Below, in pieces: positions 8,959-17,383 of a stretch of 31,995 bases of DNA. Made by a program: the position numbers and the translations under genes. The notes under the pieces are model-generated. The model saw only the letters and a program-made list of their open reading frames with translations, made no database searches and had not been told where the DNA came from. Source of the stretch: Clostridia bacterium (GTDB taxonomy: Bacteria > Bacillota_A > Clostridia > Christensenellales > Aristaeellaceae); NCBI GenBank assembly GCA_025997215.1, contig BNUH01000031.1:1-31995 (forward strand), in the 5' to 3' direction. How positions within the stretch are numbered: the stretch's first letter is position 1; every line of letters starts with the position of its first letter.

Positions 8959-9864
8959 GTGTTAACTCGCATTGCTGAGGTTCTTCACGACCGAGTCCGT
9001 TTGAATGACTCGCTTTCATGGAGACTGGCCTGGTTGCGCGGATATATGTATATAGGCTTTGGCGAAAAACCAGATGTATTGAACACGAAGGAAACTCTAC
9101 GCTTGATCCGCAAACAGCATCTGTCTATGAGTCGCTTCGGTGACGGTGAACTTAATATTATCTATGGAGGCATAACCGGATTTCAAACGCATGATTCCCA
9201 ACTGGCGGATGATTTACTGCGCATATTGCATTCAGATAGAGATGATCTTCTTGTGTGCGTTCCGGACGTGCTTAAAAGTGTTCGCCATTTGCGCAAACGA
9301 CCTGCCCTATTTTGGCGTGTCTGGATAGGCGAGCATACGCACTTCCTGAAAAAAAACCTGCTCCGAAAGCGCTACGGCAATTCGCTATGCACTCGATATC
9401 AAACAGGTTACCGTCATGGCGCTGCGGAGGCGATACGTTTATTCCGAACGCTGTGGGAAAAGCGCGACGTTGTATTTGTGGAAGGTGAGAAGACACGCTT
9501 GGGCATCGGAAACGATTTATTTGACAATGCTGCTTCTATCGGACGCATTTTATGTCCTGCGGCCAACGCTTATTCCGTCAAGGAACAGATTCTCGCGGCA
9601 TGTATGCAGCAACCGAAAGACAAGTTGATGATCTTGGCGTTGGGCCCGACGGCGACAGTTCTTGCATATGACTTGGCTTGCGCGGGTTATCAGGCTCTGG
9701 ATCTTGGTCACGTGGATATACAATACGAGCTTTTCCTAAGAGGTATTGAGCGCATGCAGAAAATTGATGGGAAGTATGTCAATGAAACAAGCGACGGCGC
9801 AGCCGTTGAGGATAGGAATCTACCAAAAACCTATTTGCAGCAGATCATCGATCAAATCTTTTAA
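8959..9864 (+). CDS. GT-D fold glycosyltransferase (DUF1792-type)
   Basis: A 301-aa protein matching the GT-D family (the fold first described for a streptococcal adhesin-glycosylating enzyme). Key marks are SRFGDGE at about 58-64, whose DGE replaces the DXD metal motif; an EGEKTRLGIGNDLFDNA block in the middle; LGPTATVLAYDLA; and DLGHVDIQYE near the C-terminus. The start was set to GTG 8959, because GAAGGA at 8943-8948 sits about 10 nt upstream; a TTG at 8950 is too close to that site. The role is predicted as one glycosyl transfer step in the exported glycan. It is followed at short distance by the exporter permease. Confidence 0.85.
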   Translation: MLTRIAEVLHDRVRLNDSLSWRLAWLRGYMYIGFGEKPDVLNTKETLRLIRKQHLSMSRFGDGELNIIYGGITGFQTHDSQLADDLLRILHSDRDDLLVCVPDVLKSVRHLRKRPALFWRVWIGEHTHFLKKNLLRKRYGNSLCTRYQTGYRHGAAEAIRLFRTLWEKRDVVFVEGEKTRLGIGNDLFDNAASIGRILCPAANAYSVKEQILAACMQQPKDKLMILALGPTATVLAYDLACAGYQALDLGHVDIQYELFLRGIERMQKIDGKYVNETSDGAAVEDRNLPKTYLQQIIDQIF

Positions 9865-9875
9865 AGGAGTCTGAA

Positions 9876-10724
9876 ATGTCGGAAGAGCAATTTACATTCA
9901 TCATCAAGCCGAAAACCAAATGGCTTGATTTCAGTTTTTTCGGAGAAATCGCATATTATCGCGACCTCGTTTTCCTTCTTGTTCGGCGGGATTTCACGGC
10001 AAATTACAAGCAAACCATATTGGGGCCTGCGTGGGCGGTCATACAACCGCTGCTAACAACCGTGGTGTTCACATTTGTATTTGGGAGCATCGCAAAGTTC
10101 GCTCCGGCGGGTATACCTTCGTTCCCATACTATTTCAGCGCGAACATGATGTGGGGCTTTTTCGCTGTATCGTTGACGTCAACCGCTACGACGTTCACAG
10201 CCAATGCGAACCTGATGGGTAAGGTATATTTTCCGCGGTTGATCATGCCTATATCCATCATCTTGTCACAATTGGTTAACTTAGCGATTCAGTTTACAAT
10301 CTTCCTCGGTTTTTGGGTATATTACCTGATCGTACCGTCTGGATTACACGCAAACGGGTTGGTTGCATTGCTGCCACTGCTGGTGCTGCAGTTGATGTTT
10401 TTGAGTTTTGGCGTGGGTGTGATTGTCGCTGCTTGCACGACGAAGTATCGTGATTTGGCGCATGCCGTTACATTTTGCGTACAACTATGGATGTATGCAA
10501 CGCCTGTTGTATACGACATCGCGATGATCCCAGCGAGATGGTTGGGTCTTTATATGTTCAATCCCATGACACCCATCATCATGACTATGCGATACGCGTT
10601 TCTTGGAGTGGGTTCATTCGACATAAAGTACTATATGATCAGCTGGATAACGACTGGCATTCTGGCATTGCTGGCTGTCATGTTATTTAACCGGGTTGAA
10701 AAAACGTTTATGGATACGGTGTGA
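9876..10724 (+). CDS. wzm: Polysaccharide ABC exporter, permease subunit
   Basis: A 282-aa integral membrane protein of the ABC-2 type, as in the Wzm/TagG/RfbA exporters. The N-terminal amphipathic segment with RRDFTANYKQTILGPAWAVI is the typical cytoplasmic interface helix. It is followed by about six hydrophobic segments (for example LLTTVVFTFVFGSIA and LLPLLVLQLMFLSFGVGVIV). AAAGGAG at 9862-9868 gives a strong ribosome binding site eight nt before the ATG. The stop overlaps the start of the ATPase gene (GTGA), the usual arrangement for a two-subunit exporter. Confidence 0.93.
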   Translation: MSEEQFTFIIKPKTKWLDFSFFGEIAYYRDLVFLLVRRDFTANYKQTILGPAWAVIQPLLTTVVFTFVFGSIAKFAPAGIPSFPYYFSANMMWGFFAVSLTSTATTFTANANLMGKVYFPRLIMPISIILSQLVNLAIQFTIFLGFWVYYLIVPSGLHANGLVALLPLLVLQLMFLSFGVGVIVAACTTKYRDLAHAVTFCVQLWMYATPVVYDIAMIPARWLGLYMFNPMTPIIMTMRYAFLGVGSFDIKYYMISWITTGILALLAVMLFNRVEKTFMDTV

Positions 10725-11989
10725 CGATGTCGGAAACGATGATAAAAGTAGAACACCTGGTCAAGGAGTATCAATTGGGTGTGATCGGCGGCACCACCTT
10801 GCGAGATGAACTACAGCGCCTCGGTGCAAAGATGAAGCACAAGGATGATCCGACTAGCAATGTAATCTACGGCAGGCAAGAAAAGAAGCGCCTCGTTGCA
10901 CTTAGAGACATATCATTCCGGGTGCAAAAGGGTGAAGTACTTGGCATAATAGGGCATAACGGTGCGGGCAAGTCTACTTTGCTTAAAGTCCTATCCCGTG
11001 TAACAGCGCCAACACAAGGATCCGTCGCCTATAACGGACGTATCACGAGTATGCTGGAAGTTGGCACAGGTTTTCATGCGGAATTGACGGGTCGTGAGAA
11101 TGTATACCTCAATGGCGCAATTCTGGGCATGACCAAAAAAGAAATATCATCTAAGTTCGACGCTATCGTTTCGTTCGCGGAAATGGAGCGTTTTATAGAT
11201 ACACCTGTCAAACGCTATTCCAGCGGGATGTATGTTAAGCTGGCGTTCGCCATCGCAGCTCACTTGGACGCGGAGATAATGATTTTGGATGAAGTGCTGG
11301 CAGTCGGAGACATGCGTTTCCAAGAAAAGGCACTTTCCAAAATGGACGATGTATCCAATCAAACCGGGCGTACACTTTTGTATGTGAGCCATAACATGAG
11401 CACAATTCGCAAGCTGTGCAGCCGTGTCATCGTACTGGATCAAGGGGCGGTCTTGTATGACGGCGATGTGGAAACGGGCATCAGCCTGTATATGAAGGCG
11501 CCTTCGATCGAGCTTAATCGTGAGTATAATTTGCGCAATGAGACCCGCATATCATACGATGGCATTGGTTTCCGTATCACGCATGTAGAATTTTTAGGTA
11601 ACAACGCTCCGATATATCAAGAAGACACAGCGTTAGTGATGCGATTTAGTTGGGAGGCGACGGCAGATCTATCGGATGTCTATCTGACGCTACCATTTTA
11701 CATGCCGGATTCGACTGTTTTTTGCATGACAAAACCAATATATTTGGGCAGCCCTAGGGCCGGTGAGACTGGCTCGACAACCATCAGCGTGAATCTGAAT
11801 GGGCTGACACCTTCCGTTTATTACACCAGGATCCATATTTTTGAAAAAAACATGTTTGGTATGGTGCGGTATTATGATCGCGCATGGACGAAGTTATATT
11901 TTCGATATGATATCGGCAACATAGAAAATCTGGAAATGATCAACAATAGCCAATTCGGCCATGTGATGCTTGAGGCTCAACAAATATGA
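10721..11989 (+). CDS. wzt: Polysaccharide ABC exporter, ATPase subunit with C-terminal glycan-binding-type domain
   Basis: A 422-aa ATPase that powers glycan export with the preceding permease. Walker A GHNGAGKST is at 78-86, the signature YSSGM at 166-170, Walker B IMILDE at 186-191 and the switch His in YVSHN at about 221-225. The Q-loop side carries the long insertion (about 25-58) seen in Wzt proteins. Residues about 250-422 form an extra domain of beta-rich character. In Wzt homologues such a domain recognises a cap on the finished chain, so export may depend on a terminal modification (inference). GTG 10721 overlaps the permease stop; an ATG at 10727 is an alternative start two codons later. 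Confidence 0.93.
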   Translation: MTMSETMIKVEHLVKEYQLGVIGGTTLRDELQRLGAKMKHKDDPTSNVIYGRQEKKRLVALRDISFRVQKGEVLGIIGHNGAGKSTLLKVLSRVTAPTQGSVAYNGRITSMLEVGTGFHAELTGRENVYLNGAILGMTKKEISSKFDAIVSFAEMERFIDTPVKRYSSGMYVKLAFAIAAHLDAEIMILDEVLAVGDMRFQEKALSKMDDVSNQTGRTLLYVSHNMSTIRKLCSRVIVLDQGAVLYDGDVETGISLYMKAPSIELNREYNLRNETRISYDGIGFRITHVEFLGNNAPIYQEDTALVMRFSWEATADLSDVYLTLPFYMPDSTVFCMTKPIYLGSPRAGETGSTTISVNLNGLTPSVYYTRIHIFEKNMFGMVRYYDRAWTKLYFRYDIGNIENLEMINNSQFGHVMLEAQQI

Positions 11990-13116
11990 TCAGAATTCTG
12001 CACGTTATCGGCTGTATGGACGTTGGAGGTGCCGAAACGTTCACCATGAACGTCTTCAGGTTGCTCGATCGCTCAAAGGTTCAGTTTGATTTTGTTGAGC
12101 ACACGGATAGCCGGTCATTTTTTGACGATGAAATCGAGAGATTAGGTGGGCGGATATTTCGATGTCCATGTTTTTCACCAAGCAACATAATCATATATAG
12201 TCGATGGTGGGATACTTTCTTTCGTGTTAATCAAGGTGCATATGTGTATATACATGGTCACATAGGCAGATCCGCCAATGTATATCTACGCTTTGCAAAA
12301 AAACATGGACTTCCTACTATCGCACACAGTCACAATATCTATAGTAATAATGGAGTAATCGAAAGAACTATAGCATTCATAAAATACATTACGCTCAGTA
12401 AACCCACAGTTAAGTATTCCGATGTGCTCTTCGCATGTTCATTTGAAGCTGGTGTGTCGCGGTATGGGAAATCGTTCAGTAAACGGTATAACTTATCCAG
12501 TTTCGTAATTAAAAATGGGATCTACGCTAACAACTATAAATTCGATCAGCAAGTAAGGGATAGCCTTAGATGTGATTGGAATGCAACAGATAAATTTATA
12601 ATAGGTCATATTGGCAGATTTTCTGAGCAAAAAAACCAGCTCCATTTGCTAAAAACATTTATGAGACTGAAAGGGAAGTATCCCGAGTCAGCGTTGGTTT
12701 TTGTTGGAGATGGGGAAATGTTTAAGGAAATAATGAATGAAACGAATGCTATGAGTTTATCAAGAGACGTAATATTTCTGGGTATACGGCAGGATGTTCA
12801 TCGAATTCTTAGTGCCTTTGATGTTTTTGTTTTTCCGTCTAAATATGAAGGGTTTGGAATAGCACTCTTGGAAGCCCAAGCTGCAGGTCTACCTTGTGTC
12901 GTATCGGACGCAATTGTCAAAGAAGCAATTATAACAGAAGTATCAGTTCTACCGTTGACAGCTCCGGTTACGCAGTGGGCGGATAAAATTCTTGAATACA
13001 GAGGCTATCCAAGAAAAGATCAGTCGCATATTATCAGCGAACATGGGTATGACATTGAAGATACTGTGCGGAAGTTAACCGATTTTTATAGTACTCAACA
13101 GGGTAAAGATGAATAA
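11986..13116 (+). CDS. GT4 family glycosyltransferase
   Basis: A 376-aa GT-B glycosyltransferase. MDVGGAETFTMNVF at 11-24 is the N-terminal glycine-rich loop, HSHN at 114-117 is acceptor-side, IGRFSEQKN at 209-217 and VFVGDGEM at 238-245 are donor-side, and EX7E runs from E288 to E296. It overlaps the ATPase gene by 4 nt (ATGA), so it is co-transcribed. Its DNA is clearly more AT-rich than the genes before it: the 60-base line from 12601 is 33% G+C against 48% for the line from 11041. This suggests separate acquisition. Confidence 0.9.
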   Translation: MIRILHVIGCMDVGGAETFTMNVFRLLDRSKVQFDFVEHTDSRSFFDDEIERLGGRIFRCPCFSPSNIIIYSRWWDTFFRVNQGAYVYIHGHIGRSANVYLRFAKKHGLPTIAHSHNIYSNNGVIERTIAFIKYITLSKPTVKYSDVLFACSFEAGVSRYGKSFSKRYNLSSFVIKNGIYANNYKFDQQVRDSLRCDWNATDKFIIGHIGRFSEQKNQLHLLKTFMRLKGKYPESALVFVGDGEMFKEIMNETNAMSLSRDVIFLGIRQDVHRILSAFDVFVFPSKYEGFGIALLEAQAAGLPCVVSDAIVKEAIITEVSVLPLTAPVTQWADKILEYRGYPRKDQSHIISEHGYDIEDTVRKLTDFYSTQQGKDE

Positions 13117-13141
13117 TGAACCAGTTTGAAGGGCGATAAAT

Positions 13142-13309
13142 ATGGAAATTTTCGTGTCCGGTCGCTTATGCTTATTCGGAGAGCACTCGGATTGGGCGGG
13201 ATTCTATAACCGCACTAACGCAGAGGTGAAGCTTGGATTGGCGATTGTGTCCGGCATTGATCAGGGCGTATATGCCCACGCAGAGAAGTCAGGCACAGCG
13301 TGTGTTTGA
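13142..13309 (+). pseudogene. GHMP sugar kinase, N-terminal fragment
   Basis: An ATG at 13142 with GAAGGG about 8 nt upstream opens a 55-codon frame beginning MEIFVSGRLCLFGEHSDWAG. The GEHSDWAG segment is the substrate-binding motif at the N-terminus of GHMP-superfamily sugar kinases, which phosphorylate a sugar on the way to a nucleotide sugar. Homology ends near the HAEK at residues 46-49. The rest of the kinase (its ATP-binding glycine-rich motif and C-terminal domain) is missing, and the sequence runs straight into a different gene's 3' end. This is a deletion remnant, not a functional enzyme. Confidence 0.65.
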
Positions 13310-13499
13310 GCTTTTGGAACGGAACATCTCAGAAAAACGCTGTCAAGGAAGAGAATTTGAATTAACGAGTGTATTGGACGAAGTTCGGGCTGAAGAGGGT
13401 ATGATCGGTTTCCGAACAGATGGAGAACGGTTTGATCTTGGGCTCCCGGAGATGTATAGGCGAACTATCAATCAGTTCGGTGTTATGAGGTCGGCATGA
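13287..13499 (+). pseudogene. Sugar-nucleotidyltransferase, C-terminal fragment
   Basis: In the frame shifted relative to the kinase fragment, the sequence encodes VFELLERNISEK, then LTSVLDEVRAEEGMIGFR and DGERFDLGLPEMYRRTINQF, ending at 13499. This is how the C-terminus of GalU/RfbA-like sugar-1-phosphate nucleotidyltransferases reads (the G-x-R-x-D-x-G-x-P-x-x-Y signature). Nothing of the catalytic N-terminal Rossmann domain is present. An upstream ATG-like start at 13233 belongs to the kinase DNA in another frame. A kinase and a nucleotidyltransferase are natural neighbours because they act in series, so one internal deletion that removed most of both genes explains the arrangement. Confidence 0.6.
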
Positions 13500-13659
13500 G
13501 GGAATATGTTGTCTTGTAGAATATGTACAGTATTTGGTAACGATCGTCGACGATGTGCTATTTCGCTGTAGATGGTGTGCTAGAGTTTCTTGTTATTAGT
13601 GCTTAATGATATCATTCGGGATTTTAGACAATAACCGATACTTGCGAGGAGGCATATAG

Positions 13660-14319
13660 ATGAATCGTGATCAGAAGCTAAAAGTTATGATGGTTGAGCA
13701 TGTGAGCGGTCTTGGTGGAGCAAATCTACAGCTGCTGGACATGATCGATACAATGTCAAAAATATATCCTGTGGAGTTTATGGTGACAGTGCCGAACCAG
13801 GGAACTTTGATTGCTGAACTGAACAAGTGATCGGTCAAATCATATATTATACCATTCAGAGGCGTTGCTACTGGATATAAGCCATATGAAAAAAATTATA
13901 TTTACACGAAAGTTCTTTATCATCTGCAGTTTCGCGAGATACTCCAGCTTTCTCATATCTTGAAAGCTGAAAAGGTCGATATCGTACATACCGCAACTTC
14001 TTGCTCGGATATTGGTTATTAAGCAGCGCGTTTGTCGGGTACCAAGCATGTTCAGCATATGATGGAATTCATGAAAGAGGATTATCAGTTGAACCTACTT
14101 GTCTCGCAGCGTGTGTATTGCTGGCGCGTTAGCCATTCCGCCGCCGTAATGATATGTTCCCATGCGTTGGCCAACAAATACTAGGGGAAAGTGAGAAACT
14201 ACACGGTTGTTCCATGTTGTGTACGGAGAAGCTTTTATAACTGCGTTGAGCGAAGTGTGAAAAATGAATGGAATGAGCGGAAGGGAGTTAGGAAGTGCAA
14301 AGTGATTATTATGATATAA
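13660..14319 (+). pseudogene. GT4-like glycosyltransferase with three in-frame nonsense codons
   Basis: ATG 13660, preceded by GAGGAGG at about 13646-13652, starts LKVMMVEHVSGLGGANLQLL, a GT4 N-terminal motif with the glycine-rich loop. One single frame continues as protein-like sequence (KSYIIPFRGVATGYKPYEKN, KAEKVDIVHTATS, SGTKHVQHMMEF, VMICSHALANKY, YTVVPCCV) but is cut by TGA at 13828-13830, TAA at 14020-14022 and TAG at 14182-14184. The frame ends at TAA 14317-14319. The donor-binding half with EX7E is absent. No frameshift is needed to follow the homology, so decay has been by point mutation plus loss of the 3' half. Confidence 0.7.
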
Positions 14320-14395
14320 TGATATGAGCTAAACAACCAAATACCTCAATCCAACAAAAATGGCAGACCTCGGCTCCGGATTGGCACCATACAAA

Positions 14396-14417
14396 TAAGT
14401 TAGGCTAGACTAACTTA
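14396..14417. repeat. 22-bp inverted repeat
   Basis: TAAGTTAG and CTAACTTA are perfect 8-bp arms around a GCTAGA centre. It lies about 20 nt beyond the end of the small minus-strand ORF at 14439-14549 and could be a weak hairpin terminator for that direction, but no T-run follows, or an operator. No further function can be read. Confidence 0.35.
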
Positions 14418-14438
14418 GGTGCAAAGAAAAACTCGTGC

Positions 14439-14549
14439 CTAAAGACCTTCTAACCGCAACTTCGTCTTCGCATCTTCGTAAACCATTTGACAGCTCCAGC
14501 CTTCATCATAGCAATATTCCATATTATTATCGGATTCTTTGATAATCAT
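14439..14549 (-). CDS. Small ORF, 36 aa, unknown
   Basis: A minus-strand ATG at 14549 lies 5 nt after the stop of the 104-aa gene, with an AGAAGA-like site overlapping that gene's last codons. It encodes a 36-residue acidic peptide containing MEYCYDEGWSCQMVYEDAK. The tight spacing suggests translational coupling and a third gene of the ATPase unit, but the length is too short to judge coding potential by eye and no family is recognised. It could be the 5' remnant of a longer gene. Confidence 0.3.
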   Translation of the reverse strand: MIIKESDNNMEYCYDEGWSCQMVYEDAKTKLRLEGL

Positions 14550-14554
14550 ATCGT

Positions 14555-14869
14555 TTATCTTCTTTTAGTTACAATATCATAATTACCATTCTCAACTGCA
14601 AACAATACTCGATTGGCACAATCTGAAATTCTATGCTCCTGATCTTCAGCTACATCACGCCTGTTCAATTCCGGACTTTTAGTTAAGTATGATACCTCGT
14701 CCTTTGCAGCTTCTAATGCAGCATCACCTTGCTCAGTCCATAGACTAAGATCGTAAAATATAGTCCGGTCATGGATAGCATAGTTAAAGAGAACCTCGAT
14801 TAGCGTTTCTGAAGACAATTTCGATAAGTCTGATTTGAGAGAATCAAACTTTTCTTCGTAATCTGGCAA
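14555..14869 (-). CDS. Hypothetical protein, 104 aa
   Basis: An acidic, apparently all-alpha protein beginning with a TTG start at 14869; AAGGTG about 7 nt upstream acts as ribosome binding site, and an in-frame TGA lies just before it. Residues 12-45 (LKSDLSKLSSETLIEVLFNY and onward) have a helix-turn-helix repeat-like hydrophobic pattern; no catalytic motif is evident. It lies downstream of the large ATPase gene on the same strand, separated from it by an IS66 remnant, so the two may once have been directly adjacent. Function unknown. Confidence 0.5.
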   Translation of the reverse strand: MPDYEEKFDSLKSDLSKLSSETLIEVLFNYAIHDRTIFYDLSLWTEQGDAALEAAKDEVSYLTKSPELNRRDVAEDQEHRISDCANRVLFAVENGNYDIVTKRR

Positions 14870-14904
14870 GAGTGATCACCTTGGTAGTTTTATTGTATGT
14901 GCAA

Positions 14905-15065
14905 CAGCCCAACTTCGCGCTGAGGTTAATGCAGTCTATTTATTACACGCTCCATCAAACCGCCAAGGAAAACGATCTAAATACGCATGAATATCTGCAA
15001 CGCGTCCTGGACTACGCTCCTATCAGCGCTCCTATCGGTGTGACACAGGAAGGTTTGACGCTTAC
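14905..15065 (+). mobile_element. IS66-family remnant: transposase C-terminus and terminal end
   Basis: On the + strand the segment SIYYTLHQTAKENDLNTHEY followed by LQRVLDYAP matches the extreme C-terminus of IS66-type transposases (pattern Y-S-L-x-x-T-A-K-x-N-G-L-x-x-x-x-Y-L). The remnant ends at 15065 with CGCTTAC, the complement of GTAAGCG; IS66 elements begin with GTAA (family knowledge). Only about 160 bp of an element normally over 2 kb remain. Its outer end abuts and terminates the ATPase gene on the other strand. The inner boundary is imprecise. Confidence 0.7.
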
Positions 15066-17383
15066 ACTGTAGATACTGACTTACGTATTCTAGATAAACA
15101 TTTTTTAAGAAAGGCTTTTAGTTTTAGCTGTGTATCTATCGAGAGATGGGTTTTATAACTAAGTAATAACGGTATTATAGGTATAGTTATTTCTAGTTCG
15201 TTTCTTAAACTAACACTATGTTCTAATTGATGAATAATTACATCATTTTCTTGTGACACATTCGCCTGTAGTTGCACCTTAACCTCACATGCTAAATCGT
15301 CAAACTCTGTTGATAAATCACTATATGGCTCTTCCGACAACGTCTTTATTAACTCGAAATACTCTTTTTTAATATCCACATGTTCATCAGCCATTGATTT
15401 AATAACTATTTGCTCCAACAACTGAAGAATAGTGTCTTCACAACTTCTGATCGACACCTCGCAATTGTATATACTGCGATGATCAACGACTTTATTCTTT
15501 TCAGTTAAAGCAGTGTTACGCAGTTCTAGCATATCATCGATTTGTTTATATAACTTTAACACATTTTCACTGTTCTGCATTTTTACAACTATACTCCCCT
15601 CACCGTTGGTCTTCATAGTTTCGCTGATAAGCTTGATTACCATTCGATTTACATTACTATCATTACCACGCTTAATTGGTTTTATCATAGATAGTATTGT
15701 GTCGCACGTATTCTCATCGGGTTTATCAAGTAATTTCTTTAAATTGTGTACAATTCCATACCAATATTCCTCTCTTAGTTTATTACCTAGCTTAACTATT
15801 TCTTGCTCTATATCTAGTAAGGATTCGTAATTATGACGCCATATACACTCATCTCCAACTATTATGCTACGTGACAATCTATAAGTTGCATTTGGAACAT
15901 TAGTCTTTACCAAGTTTATATAACTTCTTAATGCCGGATGTATAAAATAGTATTTCGTGTTGAAGTTTAATCCTTTCGTAATTGTTTCATATGGAGACTT
16001 AAACTTTTGCTCACTATTATCACTCGTTGTTGTTGGGTCTGTATAAACATACCCTAATAGCCCCATATTGTATAGATCACAAAATGGGTGATGATCATCG
16101 CTACATTTGCTACATTCACCGCTGCACATATATCTATATCTGTTATCATTGTATTGTTTGCAAATAGTAATCATCTCGTTATAATCCAGAATATTTGTGT
16201 TTATTATCGAGAGTAAATACTCTAGATCTTCTTTGTCTTTCAGACACTTTAAAAGTATGTTCAGCTGCGAATGTATGTTTGTTATTATTTGATCGTTTGT
16301 CGTGTTAATGATAATTTCTTTATATACCCGGCTACGTGATAGACGCTCTTTACCTGTCATCTTCTTCTTCGATGTACGCTGTTTATGGTAGTTCTCTACT
16401 TGTATTGAGAGTTCGTGACAGAAGCAAACGAAATCACGCGGTCTGCCAAGTGAATAGCGATTCATGAAGCGGTATATCTCTTCATGATCTCCCGTCGTCG
16501 AATCGAGCTTAAAGTATGATATTTCCAAGAAGTCATCAAGCGATCTTTTCGACTCATAGAAGTTAATAAGTTGATTCAGCATGTGTTTTAGATCATCACT
16601 GCTATATTTTATGAATATTATATTACTAAACATAGATTGTTTGTTTGCTGATGAATAAGCATAGTAAGCTTCCTGTCTAATAGATAGGTAAATCTTAACG
16701 TGGTTTACATTCTTATTTGCTTCCCATGCTGCTTCTAACAAACCTACTTGAATAGCGATCCACAGATCAGGAGATTGAATACTTGGGTCCTCAAGAGCTT
16801 GATCTATTCGATCAAAGAAATAATATAATGGATAATTTATAGTCCTATAAGCAGCGTCAAGAATTCTTGTGAATTCGTTCAATAAACCCATAAGCTCTGT
16901 ATATGATAAACTGATTAGATTGTTAAATATCTCCCCAAATGAAGTGTTTGTATCTAGTGCTTCTTGAAAAAATGAATGATGTCTGCTGCGTTTATACTTT
17001 TTTACATCAAAAAGGGGGGTAGTGGAAAATGATAATGCAGAAAGTTGTATAGCAAATAGCCACAATCTTCTACAATTTTTCCAATCAGAAATATAGTCGA
17101 GCATATCACTAGACAAATTAGGTTGAATTGAAGCCATAACATCTATATATGGTTTATCACTCGGGATGAATATGTTCCCACTTTTCTCTTCTGAAAGCTT
17201 CATCCTTTTATTTATAAGTAATAAGGTCTTTCCAACACCTTTGCTTGCTATCACGAAGTATTTTAAATCATTTCTAAGAAACTCTTCGATCGCTGCATTA
17301 CGAAAAACGAACTGTTCATATTCAGAACTCTGAAAAATATAATCAGCAGCTTCAGTAATCCACTTTGTTTTTCTCTCTGCCAT
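15062..17383 (-). CDS. Large P-loop ATPase with Cys/His cluster, function unknown; 3' end truncated by an IS66 end
   Basis: A 773-aa soluble protein. Walker A is ASKGVGKT at 46-53. A likely Walker B is YYFFDRIDQ at 187-195, followed by IYLSIRQEAY at 231-240 as a sensor-like strand and SLGRPRDFVCF at 311-321, a segment also seen in STAND-like and Sll1717-type P-loop ATPases (recalled similarity, not searched). A cluster C420, C424, C427, H431/H432, C435 may bind zinc. HPALRSYI at about 476 suits a winged-helix-like module. The C-terminal 300 residues are helical and unrecognised. The start ATG at 17383 has AAAGGCGG about 8 nt upstream. The terminal GTG-TAA codons lie in the IS66 end, so the native C-terminus is lost. 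Such ATPases are common in conflict systems, but that role is only inference here. Confidence 0.75.
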   Translation of the reverse strand: MAERKTKWITEAADYIFQSSEYEQFVFRNAAIEEFLRNDLKYFVIASKGVGKTLLLINKRMKLSEEKSGNIFIPSDKPYIDVMASIQPNLSSDMLDYISDWKNCRRLWLFAIQLSALSFSTTPLFDVKKYKRSRHHSFFQEALDTNTSFGEIFNNLISLSYTELMGLLNEFTRILDAAYRTINYPLYYFFDRIDQALEDPSIQSPDLWIAIQVGLLEAAWEANKNVNHVKIYLSIRQEAYYAYSSANKQSMFSNIIFIKYSSDDLKHMLNQLINFYESKRSLDDFLEISYFKLDSTTGDHEEIYRFMNRYSLGRPRDFVCFCHELSIQVENYHKQRTSKKKMTGKERLSRSRVYKEIIINTTNDQIITNIHSQLNILLKCLKDKEDLEYLLSIINTNILDYNEMITICKQYNDNRYRYMCSGECSKCSDDHHPFCDLYNMGLLGYVYTDPTTTSDNSEQKFKSPYETITKGLNFNTKYYFIHPALRSYINLVKTNVPNATYRLSRSIIVGDECIWRHNYESLLDIEQEIVKLGNKLREEYWYGIVHNLKKLLDKPDENTCDTILSMIKPIKRGNDSNVNRMVIKLISETMKTNGEGSIVVKMQNSENVLKLYKQIDDMLELRNTALTEKNKVVDHRSIYNCEVSIRSCEDTILQLLEQIVIKSMADEHVDIKKEYFELIKTLSEEPYSDLSTEFDDLACEVKVQLQANVSQENDVIIHQLEHSVSLRNELEITIPIIPLLLSYKTHLSIDTQLKLKAFLKKCLSRIRKSVSTV

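Noticed and set aside
13543..13616. Two 12-bp perfect palindromes, ATCGTCGACGAT (13543-13554) and AATGATATCATT (13605-13616)
   Set aside because: Short palindromes of this size are expected by chance, and no regulator gene or repeated occurrence supports an operator.
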